DNA of 64,000 nt from Laccaria trichodermophora (Eukaryota > Basidiomycota > Agaricomycetes > Agaricales > Hydnangiaceae), in assembly GCA_018417955.1 (NCBI GenBank), contig JACTVC010000001.1:1240001-1304000 (forward strand). Reading direction: 5' to 3'. Position numbers and translations under genes: made by a program. The notes below the pieces were generated by a model. It did not search any database and was not told the origin of the DNA. It saw nothing but the letters and a program-made list of their open reading frames with translations. Positions 32,505 through 43,350 of this stretch are shown here, piece after piece. Each line of letters starts with the position of its first letter. The stretch's first letter is position 1.

Positions 32505-33780
32505 ATGGTCGATTCGTTCCCCTCACTCATTGGAGGGTTTTCCCTTCCTCACGACCTGGTTCCCTCAATCGTCTTTGCAGCAGTTTATGCCTTGCTTATA
32601 CCTATCTCTATTTGGCGTATAGCCAGCAAGCGGTCGCGCTCTTTTCTGCTTTTTGGAACGACGGCGTTTGTTGTTGAGAGGTTCGTGGTCAACTCGTCAA
32701 GCTCTGCTTAATTTCCGAGTCTCTAACTTCGTGGGTCCAGGACCGTGATGTTTTCGTTGCGAGCTGTAATATCTCGTCAATCACCTGAAACAGCGGCCGA
32801 AGGGTTGGTCGAGTACCTACAAACAACTATTGCCATGGGATTTGTTGCTCTTTCCCAAGATCTGGCTGGGATGATGCGCGCAGTTCTGGTGAACGGAACG
32901 TATGGCTCCGACATGTTAAATGCCCAAAGTGAGAAAGTCCAAGAGAAGAAGGATCTGGAGCACAGTGGCGCCCTCAAATCGAGCTCTAAATCCATGTTCT
33001 CCGGCAATTACAACTTCTCAGCGTTTGATGTGGAACTTCCGGATTATCCCAAAACACGATTCTGGATACGTCGGATTCATGAGATGACTCAAATCCTGTT
33101 CGTAGCGGCGATGGGCACTGGGTTTGTGGGGAACAGCAGAGTCGTATATCAGCGTCACAACCCGACGCAGACCAGAATAAACCAAGCCTTGAGGTAGACC
33201 CATTCTATAAATCATTTCTTCGATGCTGATCATCTCATAGGTATACGAGCACTGCAATCACCATATTCAAGCTGTTTGTTATCTCTGGCATGTGCATCTG
33301 GGCATACTTTAGGATGGCCAGGGTCAATAAAAGGGCTTGTTCAGTGCTTGCTGCCCTCACCATCTTTCTTGTGCGTATTGTTTGCGATCGTTGCTTTCAA
33401 CGGTTGACACATCAAGTCAGGCTATCCCCGCTATCTATCGTCTTTCAATCATGTCGTTCACGACATCGTCCTACTATTCCCTCGATCCTGGCTCAAACAA
33501 TTCGACGCTGGACAAGGCCATTTTTTACCTCCTCAACGTCGTGCCTGAATGGGCATTCGTAATGATCATCTGCTCGATCAACGTCAGAGAGGTACTCGGC
33601 ATTTCCTGCAAGGGCGACGAGCGATGTAGAGACGAGACGAAAGAGGATAGGGTACGTCGGGAGACCAGAGAGCAGGAGAAAAAACTGAAAAAGGGTGACG
33701 CAACTCTGGTTTCGGTGCCGACCATGTGCAAGATGGATAGTGGGAAAGTTGCTACCCCTTTGATTTTCGTGGACAAATAA
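32505..33780 (+). CDS. Seven-transmembrane protein, paralog B
   Basis: Four exons (32505-32680, 32741-33193, 33241-33370, 33421-33780) give 372 residues. The ATG at 32505 has a strong context (gccaccATGG). The helices align with paralog A: PSIVFAAVYALLIPISIW, FVVERTVMFSLRAV, GLVEYLQTTIAMGFVALSQDL, and VVPEWAFVMIICSINVREVLG near the C-terminus. A 35-residue loop insertion explains the longer second exon. Intron positions and phases equal those of paralog A, except that all donors here are GT. It is divergent from the fucosyltransferase-like gene, about 430 bp apart. The function is unknown. Confidence 0.8.
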
Positions 33781-33910
33781 TGGATCTGTATAACAACCTG
33801 TAATCGCTGTATCGTCATGTAGTGTACTATAATCTTGGATTAGAGTTGTTCCATATTGCCTCAAAAAAAGCTGTTCACGTGATCACATGTATCCTGCTTG
33901 AAGCTTCAAC

Positions 33911-35555
33911 ATGTCTTCACGGTCGCCTTGGCTGGTTCCTTCCTGGCGAAATATCAACAGCTTGCGCCGACCATGTCATTCAAGGGGACCTTCAGAGTCT
34001 CGCCGTTCTTTTGTAGGTGTATCAGAGGCTACGAAGCTTCAGAAACCTAAAACCAAACTACCGACGCCTATATACGAAGTGGAGGGCTACGAATCATCAA
34101 GAGGTCGCGACCTTCCTCCGATTGACCAATGGCGGAAATACTTTCCTCACGAGAAGGAGACATCTACTCGCATTTCACTGAGGAACCCGACCACGACGGA
34201 CGCGTTGGCGAATGCTCTTGTACCCGAGGGTTCGTTGGGGAAAGTTATCATTGAGTCGGATCCGGGTTCGTCTGTTGTGTTCTCGTTTTTTGGGATGAAA
34301 GTGGTTTAAACATATGGTGCAGGTCCTGGACAGCTTACTCGTTCCCTCCTCAAACTTCCAAGAGAGCGGATAAAGAAATTGATCGTACTCGAACCCAACA
34401 ATCTATACCTGCAATACATTAGAGTGAGTACAAGCTGATATTAAAGTGATTCGACTAAGACCCCTTACAGCCTCTGCAAGAAATTGATGATCGCGTCGTG
34501 ATTTACGAGCAGAGCGGGTACGAATGGGGCGTTTACAACAAATTGGAGGACGCCGGAGAACTCGATGATGTTTTGAAGGTTCCGTGGACTAGTGGAGGCG
34601 AGTCTATCGCGCTCATGTTCAGACTTCTATGCTTGACGAACGCGTTTTTTAATTTAGTTCATCCTCAACTCGCATTCATCACGCATACCCCAACCACCGT
34701 ATTAGGAGAACAACTTATAGCCCAGTTGTTCCGCGGGATACCAGACAGACAATGGTTATTCCAGTATGGACGGGTGCCCTTATGTTTCATGATGAGTTCA
34801 CGCATGTGGAAGGTACGTTAAAACTAGTCATTATCTCGCCAAGAGCTTATACAACTACGTTCCGTTTAGCGACTTGATGCACCGATGGGGGGCACCCAAC
34901 GCTGTAAAGTGGGAGTCATGGGCGCAGCGACTTCAGAGATCACTGAACTCCTCCCATACGAGGCGACGCAACCGTTTAAGGATCATTTCCATCCAGTCCC
35001 TTATGCTAAATACGCCCCGGTACCTTCTAAACACCCAGACTCCCGGCGGGTAGGGAACCCATACCAGGTTGTTCTGACCGTTCCCAGAGAGTTTCAGGTG
35101 CGTGGACCGGTTGATATCGGCTTCATTGATTGTTGACTGACATCTTCCTGGCAGGCAATTCAACCAGGCCATCTGGATTACTGGGACTACTGCTTACGCA
35201 AGATGTTCGTTCAGAAAGCGACACCGCTCAAGGCATCAATAAAGTACGTTGATCGTATGCATAACATGTTCTTTTCCTGAGTACCCTTCAGCTCGCTTGG
35301 CCCTGGAGCGACCACTCTCCTCAAGAAGCTCACTGACCACAACCTGCCGCCCTCTGAACAAGTCGATATCCGGAAGTGCCCAAATAATTTGAATGTTCAC
35401 GAGTGGAGCCTCCTCGTTAAGGCCTTCATGGAATGGCCGTTTGCTCCAGAGGTAGGCTACTTGTCTTTTTCCTCTGAACGATTGATAATTTAGGCATGCA
35501 TTTTTAGGATCTCGCTATTGACACTGTCTTCTGCAATACCAACGAGCATCGATAG
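33911..35555 (+). CDS. Mitochondrial transcription factor B / rRNA dimethyltransferase-like protein (MTF1 type)
   Basis: Seven exons (33911-34265, 34323-34423, 34471-34812, 34870-35097, 35155-35243, 35292-35451, 35508-35555) give 440 residues. The Arg/Ser-rich N-terminus could be a mitochondrial presequence. SAM-fold motif I appears across the first junction as IIESDPGPGQLTRSLL, followed by LIVLEPNNLYLQYI (motif II) and RVVIYEQSGYEW (motif III). The family includes yeast Mtf1 and human TFB1M/TFB2M. The motif IV NxPY of active dimethyltransferases is not obvious, so a transcription-factor role with a degenerate methylase fold is more likely than catalysis. The start is 131 bp downstream of the 7TM paralog B stop. 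Confidence 0.8.
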
Positions 35556-35804
35556 CCCTAAATCTGACTTCATTGAGGATGCTGCATTTATAGACGTTAT
35601 TCTAATACCATCGACATCTTTGTTGGGCATTCAAGGAAGAGTCTTGGGGCCTCCGGACCAGCGAAGTATGCTTGAGCTTCCTTCCCGTCCTGTCCTTCCT
35701 GTCCGTCGCTCATGTCAACAAGAATTTCCAGAAAGTGCCTTCTGGTGCGAGTTAACTCTCCACTCGAGTACGGGAATCCGATAGTCCAGTTAGGAGTGGC
35801 AGCG

Positions 35805-36910
35805 TTAAAAATACACCACTTTCTTCACTTTAGGCTGCGCCGACTGTCCGAAAGCCTTCACAACGCCGGAGTGAGCGCCAGTCTTCACCTCCAGCAGCTT
35901 TTTTAGTTTATCCTCCTGTTTCCCCTCCCTTTCCACTTCCTTTGCCTTCCGTTTCAGGGTATGGAAGTCATCTTCGTCCGCTCCAGCTTCTCGGCCCGTT
36001 CCCAATAGGGCCGTTGTCTGAGCCACATCTGTAGCAACAAATACATCAGCCGAATTGAAGGTCGAATGAGGGCGTATTGCGTACCTTCTCTTCTCAACCC
36101 ACAATCCTTCGCTAAATGGGAAGTGTCGCCGCAAATTTTACAGCATCCCCCGTTTGGGTATACGCCCTTTGCCTTGTTTTGAGGACAGGCCGAAGCTAAA
36201 TGGCCTTTTCCACTGCAAACAAAACATGAAGCGAACGGCATGGGGTTTTCCGTATCAGCAGGTTTCTTGCAGCGCGAAAGGGTGTGGTTTGTCGAGCCGC
36301 ATCTAACTTAGGGATGAGAACACGGGAAAAAAAAATAGATCCCTCCATTCCACTCGAACTTAAACATACCTGTAACAAATGCCCACTGATTTCCCTTTCC
36401 CATCTTCTGTCGTAGCTTTTGGGCAGTTTTTGGCAGCATGGCCTTTTTCTCGACAAGCAAAGCAGGTTGTACCCGCCTGCTTTTCTTCTATTCGCTTCAA
36501 CCGCCTGGCTTCTGAGGGATTGACGACTGATCACGATCGTCAGAACTAGTGTCATAATAAGTGATAGATAGCGTACACTTTTCCCGTTTTTTCTTGTTCT
36601 TCTTCGCGGTCGTTTTTGATGGCCCGACTTCCTTTGCTTCGCCCTCCCCACCATTCGTGGATTCTGGCACGACAGCTGCGCCTTCGGCACTAAGTTCGCC
36701 AGCCGCATTCTTCGCTGCATTACCATCTCTCTTGGACATCTTCGTCCTCTTTCGTTTCTTTTTTGGAGGCGGTTGATCTGTTTCTGGCTTGTCACCAATG
36801 TCAACGACATTGTGCGATTCCTGAAAGATTGACGTAGACTCTTGAGGTACCGACGCGAACCCAGCTGCTACGTAGGTTCGTTTCATGCCAAAATTCGTTA
36901 CGCGAGTCAT
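35805..36910 (-). CDS. CCHC zinc-knuckle protein, ZCCHC9-like
   Basis: Four exons (36910-36579, 36504-36370, 36302-36085, 36028-35805) give 302 residues. The start MTRVTNFGMKRTYV is typical of the family. A Lys-rich nuclear-type stretch (about 55-110) precedes RLKRIEEKQ and four knuckles of the C-x2-C-x4-H-x4-C form: CFACREKGHAAKNC, CYRCGSTNHTLSRC, CFVCSGKGHLASAC and CKICGDTSHLAKDC. A basic C-terminus follows. The second intron's acceptor must be ccag|gcgg to keep the frame. Human ZCCHC9 and yeast Air1/2 relatives act with nuclear RNA processing and the exosome; a nucleolar RNA-binding role is inferred. A transposon end lies within about 20 bp of the start codon. Confidence 0.88.
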
Positions 36911-36928
36911 GATATTCAGTGATGGCGG

Positions 36929-37792
36929 GGTCACTACTGACCCCTTGACGGATTGACGGGGTCAAGAGTCTAGGGGATCGTCTGACCGCCCGGAGAGTCG
37001 GCTACTAGCCTTAGGGCTATTAGCCCTAAGGCTTGTTGTACTTATTTGTGCAATCATTGATGGGCCATTGATGGGCCACGCCGAGAACGATCAAGAATTC
37101 GGCAAACCCCGCGAGCCCATCAGACTCCGTTTAAACAACAACTTACATAGACTTTTTCGTGGAACGACCAACGTCTCGAATAATTTTCTGTGAGTAATAA
37201 AAACAAGAGAAGCTTTCAAATTCCAGACAACTTTTGTGAAAGATACCCCAATTTTTCTGAAAATGATGTGGAGTGAGGGAATCAACACCACCAAACACGT
37301 TACCAAATAGAGTGTCAATGCTATAGCCTTATACGGTGACGGATTTCACGAAGAATAAACTTACATTATTCTAAGACAAATGTATACATAGTGAAAATTA
37401 GAAAGAAGAACTTGCAAAGTCAAGCTAAGCACTGGCTAAGCATCAACCAATTAGCACCAGTAACTACCACTTAAGCATGATGTGGCAGTGAAATTTTTGT
37501 GTGTTTAATGCTCTAAATAAATTGTATATATGTGGAACTGAATGTTTGCGAGCGGCGTGATAAGTACAGAAGGGAAACGGAGAAGCGATACCAACGCGAC
37601 GGACGCGACGGACCCATCACCTCGTCACGTTTAGTTGTGGTCGCACGTGAGAGCCTCAGCGGCGTTTTCCGAATGAGCCTCAAGGCTAAGAGCCCTGGGG
37701 CTTGTAGCCATGTCAGCGGGCGGTCCGACATTCTGGAGTCTAGACGGGGTCAGACCCTGGGTCAGATTTCGTCAAAGGGTCAGTGCGTGACC
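36929..37792. mobile_element. Non-autonomous TIR element with ~120-bp imperfect terminal inverted repeats
   Basis: The left end (ggtcactactgacccc, then tgaccgcccg, ctactagcc, agggctattagcc) is mirrored at the right end by the reverse complement (ggtcacgcactgaccc, then ggaccgcccg, ctacaagcc, agggctcttagcc). The arms are roughly 70% alike. The interior (37050-37650) is AT-rich with no conserved protein. The left end abuts the ZCCHC9-like start codon. Confidence 0.65.
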
Positions 37793-38543
37793 GCCTAGCT
37801 CACGTGAAACGTCAAATTGGATTAGATTACAAGAATCATATTCAAGCTATTGTACTTAGTATGTAGTGAGGGCAAGCAATTTATGAGCACCAAGTTGTAG
37901 GTACGGGTTGAAATTGTAAAGAGCAGTGTTATTATCCTTACTCTTCCTCCATGTCTCGTCAAAATGGGAGCTAAGGAAGAGCTAAGTATCATTCTGATTC
38001 ATCAAGGTACAAAATCAAGAGGTTTGGTGCAAGTATTGCATCGTGCAACAGATTCTTCAAAGCTTCACCCAGCAGATCTTGGTCAAGATCTCATCCGAGG
38101 TTGACGAGGCACACGTCGACGATATGGAGGAGGAGCCTGATCCTTGCCTGATCCAGTCCCGGACTCCCAGTTGATGAACCTTGGATGAACGTCGAACTCA
38201 ACATCTTTTTCAGTGCTCAATTCATTCTGATTAGGCTCGCCTTTCTTTCGGGAGTACTGAACACACGCCGAATCTGATTTACAAGTCGAAGTCGAGTTCC
38301 ATATCTCTCTTTTGTATGTTACAAATGTTCATCCGGGCCTGATGTCCCGGTCACGCACTGACTCTGACGAAAATGGGTCAGGAGGGTCTGACGGGGTCTG
38401 ACGAAAACGTCTGACGGGGTCTGACCCCGTCATGCCCATCACTGATGATATTCACGAGGGACGAGTGGTATATTTTTGGAGTTCCGAGAATGTATTTATT
38501 TATTTTGAAAATGATCTGCTAAGGTTGCACTCCTCGTCCGACC
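37793..38543. repeat. Further transposon-end repeats upstream of the phosphatidylserine synthase
   Basis: The 14-mer ggtcacgcactgac at 38349-38362 is the exact reverse complement of 37779-37792, the right end of the neighbouring TIR element. It is followed by repeated gtctgacgggg words and the palindrome gacggggtctgaccccgtc near 38413. A second related insertion or a larger composite element is likely. No gene is seen in this stretch. Confidence 0.5.
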
Positions 38544-39379
38544 ATGAGCCAGCGCAAGACTGTTGTTACGAAGACTAACGACTTGGCACGCCAAACCGCT
38601 GATGTTCTCCATCAGTATCAAGACTCGGACGGTCATTTTTCCCTGGTCAGGTAAGCCCCTCGACCTCACTATCGCCGCTCATTGCTCACTTCCTCTCCGT
38701 AGGAACTTCCGTCTTGCAGACCTCGTAACCATCATGAACGGCGTCTGCGGTTCTTTCTCTATATTTTCCTCTGCACGATATCTCTTAACGAACGATATTG
38801 ACTATCTCTGGACCGCGATGGCCTTCCCACTTGCTGGACTTATGTTTGACTTTTTGGATGGAAAGGTGGCTAGGTGGAGGAAATCGAGTAGTATGCTCGG
38901 TCAAGAATTGGATAGTTTGGCTGATTTGGTGTGTACTTCACTGCCTACTACTTCTTTTTTCTTTCGAAAAACGTACTAATCGTGCTCAACAGATTTCATT
39001 TGGAGTTGCCCCCTCTTTGTTGGCCTTTGTAGTAGGCCTAAGAACCTACCTGGACACCGTCGTTCTTACCGGTTTCATCTGCTGCGGCCTTGCTCGACTT
39101 GCTCGATTCAATGCGACCGTCGCCTTGATTCCTAAAAATGACGGCGGCAAAGCAAAGTATTTTGAAGGTCTTCCCATCCCATCATCACTCGCACTCGTTG
39201 CCGTTCTGTCGTACTGGACGAAGCAGGGATGGATCGAAGGGAAAGAAGGGATCCCGTGGGGCACTATCACGCTATGGGGAGAACAAGGAGGGCGCGGAGA
39301 GTTGCATGTGGTTAGCATTATCTTTGCATGCTGGGCTGCTGCCATGGTCAGCAAGACGCTTCGCGTTCCGAAATTATGA
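38544..39379 (+). CDS. CHO1: CDP-diacylglycerol-serine O-phosphatidyltransferase (phosphatidylserine synthase)
   Basis: Three exons (38544-38650, 38703-38928, 38993-39379) give 239 residues. The CDP-alcohol phosphatidyltransferase signature is complete: D88 G89 x2 A92 R93 x8 G102 x3 D106 x3 D110, the metal- and CDP-binding residues. About six membrane helices are visible, including the NFRLADLVTIMNG lead-in and ISFGVAPSLLAFVVG after the motif. The enzyme makes phosphatidylserine from CDP-DAG and serine in the ER. The length and motif context fit fungal PSS better than PGS1 or PIS1. Transposon debris lies directly upstream. Confidence 0.9.
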
Positions 39380-39795
39380 GTAGTTGAAGGAACCGGGCCA
39401 ATGCATAATATTCCAAATGCCCTCATTGTGTTGAGGCGGCGTCAACCTTATCTCTTAATTTCGATGTGCTCCAAGCTATGCGCGACATCGGATACATGCT
39501 ACGCGACGCCAAATACGTGGCAGCGAGGTCGGTTTCCTGGCACTTCACTTATGCGGTGTTTTGAGGGACTGTCCATGCAAGTTCGTCGTCGTCGTTCTCC
39601 GCGGTGATGAGTGAGGTCACAAGCTTACTCACCACTCTATTTACATCCAAGGGCCCGGGTATATTGCACACTAGTGTGCCTAGTTAGACATGGCAATGAG
39701 TACTGAAAGCAAACTGAAAGCCTGATATACGTAAATGTCCGAAATACCCCAGTCCAGAGACAGATAAGTATCGCACACCAAATAACAATCTTCCA

Positions 39796-42700
39796 CTATG
39801 TGAGAGAGAAACGACCATGGCTCTGCGTCATTTGCTCTACACTGGAGATATATCTTCCCCATTCATCCAGCCTAGAAACCGCGTCAACATTCCCAAAAGA
39901 GAAAGGGCAAGTTCGAGACACGCACTCTAGACTGGTCGGCGCCATCGACCACATCGTCAAAGTTTCATTATCCATCATAGGTAACGAGTCCCCAAAATAC
40001 GATACATTGCCGTAATCAGGCGGATTTGTTGCAAACAATGAAGAAAAGTCCACCGAGTCTGTTGTTGTTGGGATTGAAAATGGCACATTCCCATTCACTT
40101 CATCCTTCAACAGAGGATCCGCAGGATATGGGTCAGTGAAGAAATTGCTTGTCGGCAAGTTGGGTGGCAGGTTCATTCCAGGCTCAAATTGATGGAAGTC
40201 ATTGATAGTAGAAGAAGACGTGGCACTGGAAGGTGTGTCTGGAATAGGAATAGGAACATGCTCATTCAAGCGAATTCGATCATCCCCAGGATGGAACACA
40301 GAATCAGAGAAATTGAACTGGCCGTATATAGGAAGTCGTCCGAGCTCATTGCTGTACATTGGCAAGGAAAAGTTCATCCCTTGTTCAAATTGGACGGGCT
40401 TCGACGGTTGAGGAACGGACGATACACGACGGGAACCAGCAATACTCCTTGGTTCTTCAGGCGAGGACGTAATGCTTGTTGGAGGGGCGTTATGATCTTC
40501 ACGTGGTCGTTTCTTGTTCGAAACAGCTACATGGTCGTTATTTCGAATGGAAACGTCGCCGGCAGACGCCAGCTCAGATAGAATATCCCTTGAAGCGTAT
40601 AATGATCAGATGGTGTCTGTCATAAGAGAGAAAAATGCTCACCAGAGTCGACCTGCAGATGCCCACCTGAAGGATTGATAAGGGGTGAGAAGCCAACGAA
40701 AAAAAGACGTAGCTCACCTTCCTTCAGATGCCTTGAGTACCCCCATACACCGTTGAACGTCTTCCACTTCCCGACGAGGATATGGGGCCATCCCTGATCT
40801 CTTACCGCTCCAAATATTCAGAAGAAGAATCACGGCAGAAGTAAAAGCAGTGATCTACAAAAAATATTCTTCAGTAATGAGCCTATCGTGAGCACCTAAA
40901 CCTTTCTACCTGTAGTTGAGATAATGGTAATGCGCTTAAACGGCTGAAAGACTCAAGAACATGGCAACAAGATCGTGCAGCATTCGTACATATCGCCAAC
41001 GAAGGAAAAGTAATGGGAAACGGATTTCGGGGTGTCGGGATGAAGGGCTTGTGAATGAAAATCTGGAGGTGATAGTAGATTGCGTGGAGGGCAGCCGACT
41101 GTTTCAGGAAAAGTTGGTTTGTGCAGTTTGGGTTCCACCGGACTTTGAGGATAATTAAGGCACATTAGCAGAACAGTACAGTGGAAGCTTACGATGATCG
41201 GGAATTGAATCCATCCAGAGGTTCATCGCCGAATCCAGCTCTGCGACTGTCTGCTCATCAGAACGATGTGGAAGATGACCAAAGACAGGGTCTGGCCTCT
41301 TGATGGGATACTGCGACCGATATGAATTAGTAACGCCGGATGACCAAAAAAAAAATAGGAAGCACTATTAGACGCATCGCGGATGAGAGGATATTCATCA
41401 AGGATAGATAACGATTGAAATATGCAATTGCGGATGGCTTTCCAGCAGGTTGTTCGAAACCAGTCTCCCAATATTCGTCGTCACATTCCAGCGGAAGATC
41501 GAGATCAAAGCTGTGAAAAGAAGTCACTATAAAAAACCTGGGGACAAGGATAGAATGACGCACTCCTCATCATGCAGGCCACTAGGACGCCCCGAAAACG
41601 AGCCCGACCAACGATCGAGGCTTAATATGGCCCTTGAATCACAAGACGTTAGGACATCGCCGTTTAGTGTAACAAATGAAGAAGCATCATCACCAAAACG
41701 CTCGCTTCCATAGCTCATCTTCCGCATCAGGAACTCTTAGATCCTTTCTTCTCCGATGGGCACCTACGTCTTGTGCTAACCGCAACGCAAGCCCAATCTG
41801 CAACCAAACGCCTTGTGGAATTTCACTTGTTTGGCAGAAGAGAACATGTAGCGCATGCATCTGAAGCTCGTGCAATGATGTCCTCTTGTGCAGAGATTTA
41901 CGAACTATATCCACTTGTTCAAACCACTTCCAACCTGAGGATCGGGAGTCGGTTGACCCTTCCGCAAGCACACGCGGGTCTGGAGAGTAGCGTGCACCAT
42001 GGGCGCAGACGAGGAGCAGCACCCTTGCGAACATGGGGTCTGTCAGATGCAAGTTACTCGCGACTTCGGCCTCAAACGTGGGGCGGTGCAGAAGCGGAAG
42101 GAATGGGTTTATTTGAAGGAAGTAGATATCGATGAGGGATGGTATCAAGTCGTCGTCCGGGAAGTCGAAGCCTTCGTACACTTCATCTGCCTCAGGATCA
42201 AAGCGAGCCCACTGGGTCCCGTTCAATATCAACAACCTTTGGGGTGATACTTGAAAACCGCAGACGCACAGGTGGAAGTTCCCAAAACTCTTTACGCTTT
42301 TGAAATGGTTTGACATTGTTCTTCGGTACTCCCGTAAATTCGTGTTTGTGTTCAAGCGCAGCTTGTATCAAATGGAATCCGCTAGAAACGAAATTTGTCG
42401 GGTGACCGAACACAAAAGCAGGATCACACGAGAACGAACCTGGATTTTCCAAAGAACCGATTCTGGGGAGGATTCAACTTGAACTTGGACATCTTCCAGC
42501 AAAGATCATCAGTGGACGGGTCTTCAGTGTCGTTGCGAAAGGTCGGCGGTTCCGGTGAACTGTCCTCCCCAAGGTTCTCAACTTCTTGATTCAAATCAAC
42601 ACCAGGAAGAAGCTAATCAACCTTTTCAGTTGCGAGATGCAGACAGTGAAAAAAAAAGCGCACCTTCGTCAACAGCTTGTCCATCTTTTCAAGACGAGAT

Positions 42701-43155
42701 TCAAGGCTTTCGACATATCTTTCAAGAATTCAAGCCTTTCAGTTTGAAACGCAGGTCATGTACTATGGGCTTTACGAACCCCTTTGCAGTACCCAATGTC
42801 TGGATAGAGGAATTGTCAAGTTTTTGCATTCACGAGGAATTCTCATGCAAACGCACCTTTACGACCTGCTTGTGCGTACATTCCAAACCCAGCTGAGTGC
42901 AGTGCGTGCATCGATTGCCTGGTAACTCCCCGCTATCACCTATTGCGCATCATTGAACCCTTGAAAGACATAGCTTTTCATGAATGCTCACAGCGAACTG
43001 CACAAAAACGAACATGTCAGAGCCCACGCCCCAAAGTTCGGTAGATACAACGCACTCTTTTTTCGTTTACAAATATCGCACGCGCCTGGTATCCTTCGTT
43101 TTTTCGACTGTGACCGACCAGTGTGTATGTCGTCGCTTTGATCTGAGGCAGTCAT
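39796..43155 (-). CDS. Zn2Cys6 fungal transcription factor with fungal_trans domain
   Basis: Fourteen exons join to 858 residues: 43155-43056, 42997-42992, 42939-42834, 42718-42664, 42612-42440, 42381-42270, 42211-41694, 41620-41564, 41510-41366, 41310-41193, 41142-40910, 40854-40718, 40666-40643, 40588-39796. The Gal4-type cluster uses C26, C29, C36, C46, C49 and C56 (C-x2-C-x6-C-x9-C-x2-C-x6-C). Completing it needs a 6-nt second exon, which places I34-R35 and part of C36. A coiled-coil linker with YVESLESRLEKMDKLL follows. The middle homology domain has FLPLLHRPTFE, LRLAQDVGAHRR and GRPSGLHDE. The C-terminus is Ser/Pro-rich and acidic, as in activation domains. It is likely a nuclear DNA-binding regulator; the target genes are unknown. 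The exon 3 donor (42834) is the least certain junction. Confidence 0.88.
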
Positions 43156-43350
43156 GTTTTAGAGATCTTTCGTAGCCACAGAGAAAGTTGGCGGGGGCTA
43201 TGTATCAATTCAAATTTCGAGTCATCTCAAATTCAGTGACGTCGTCCGGCGGCAAGATTACATCCATCCATCCATCAATCCAAATGATATGAGATAAGGT
43301 GGAAGTACAACAACGCGTGTTGAATGTTCAATGAAATAGTAGAGGAAAAA

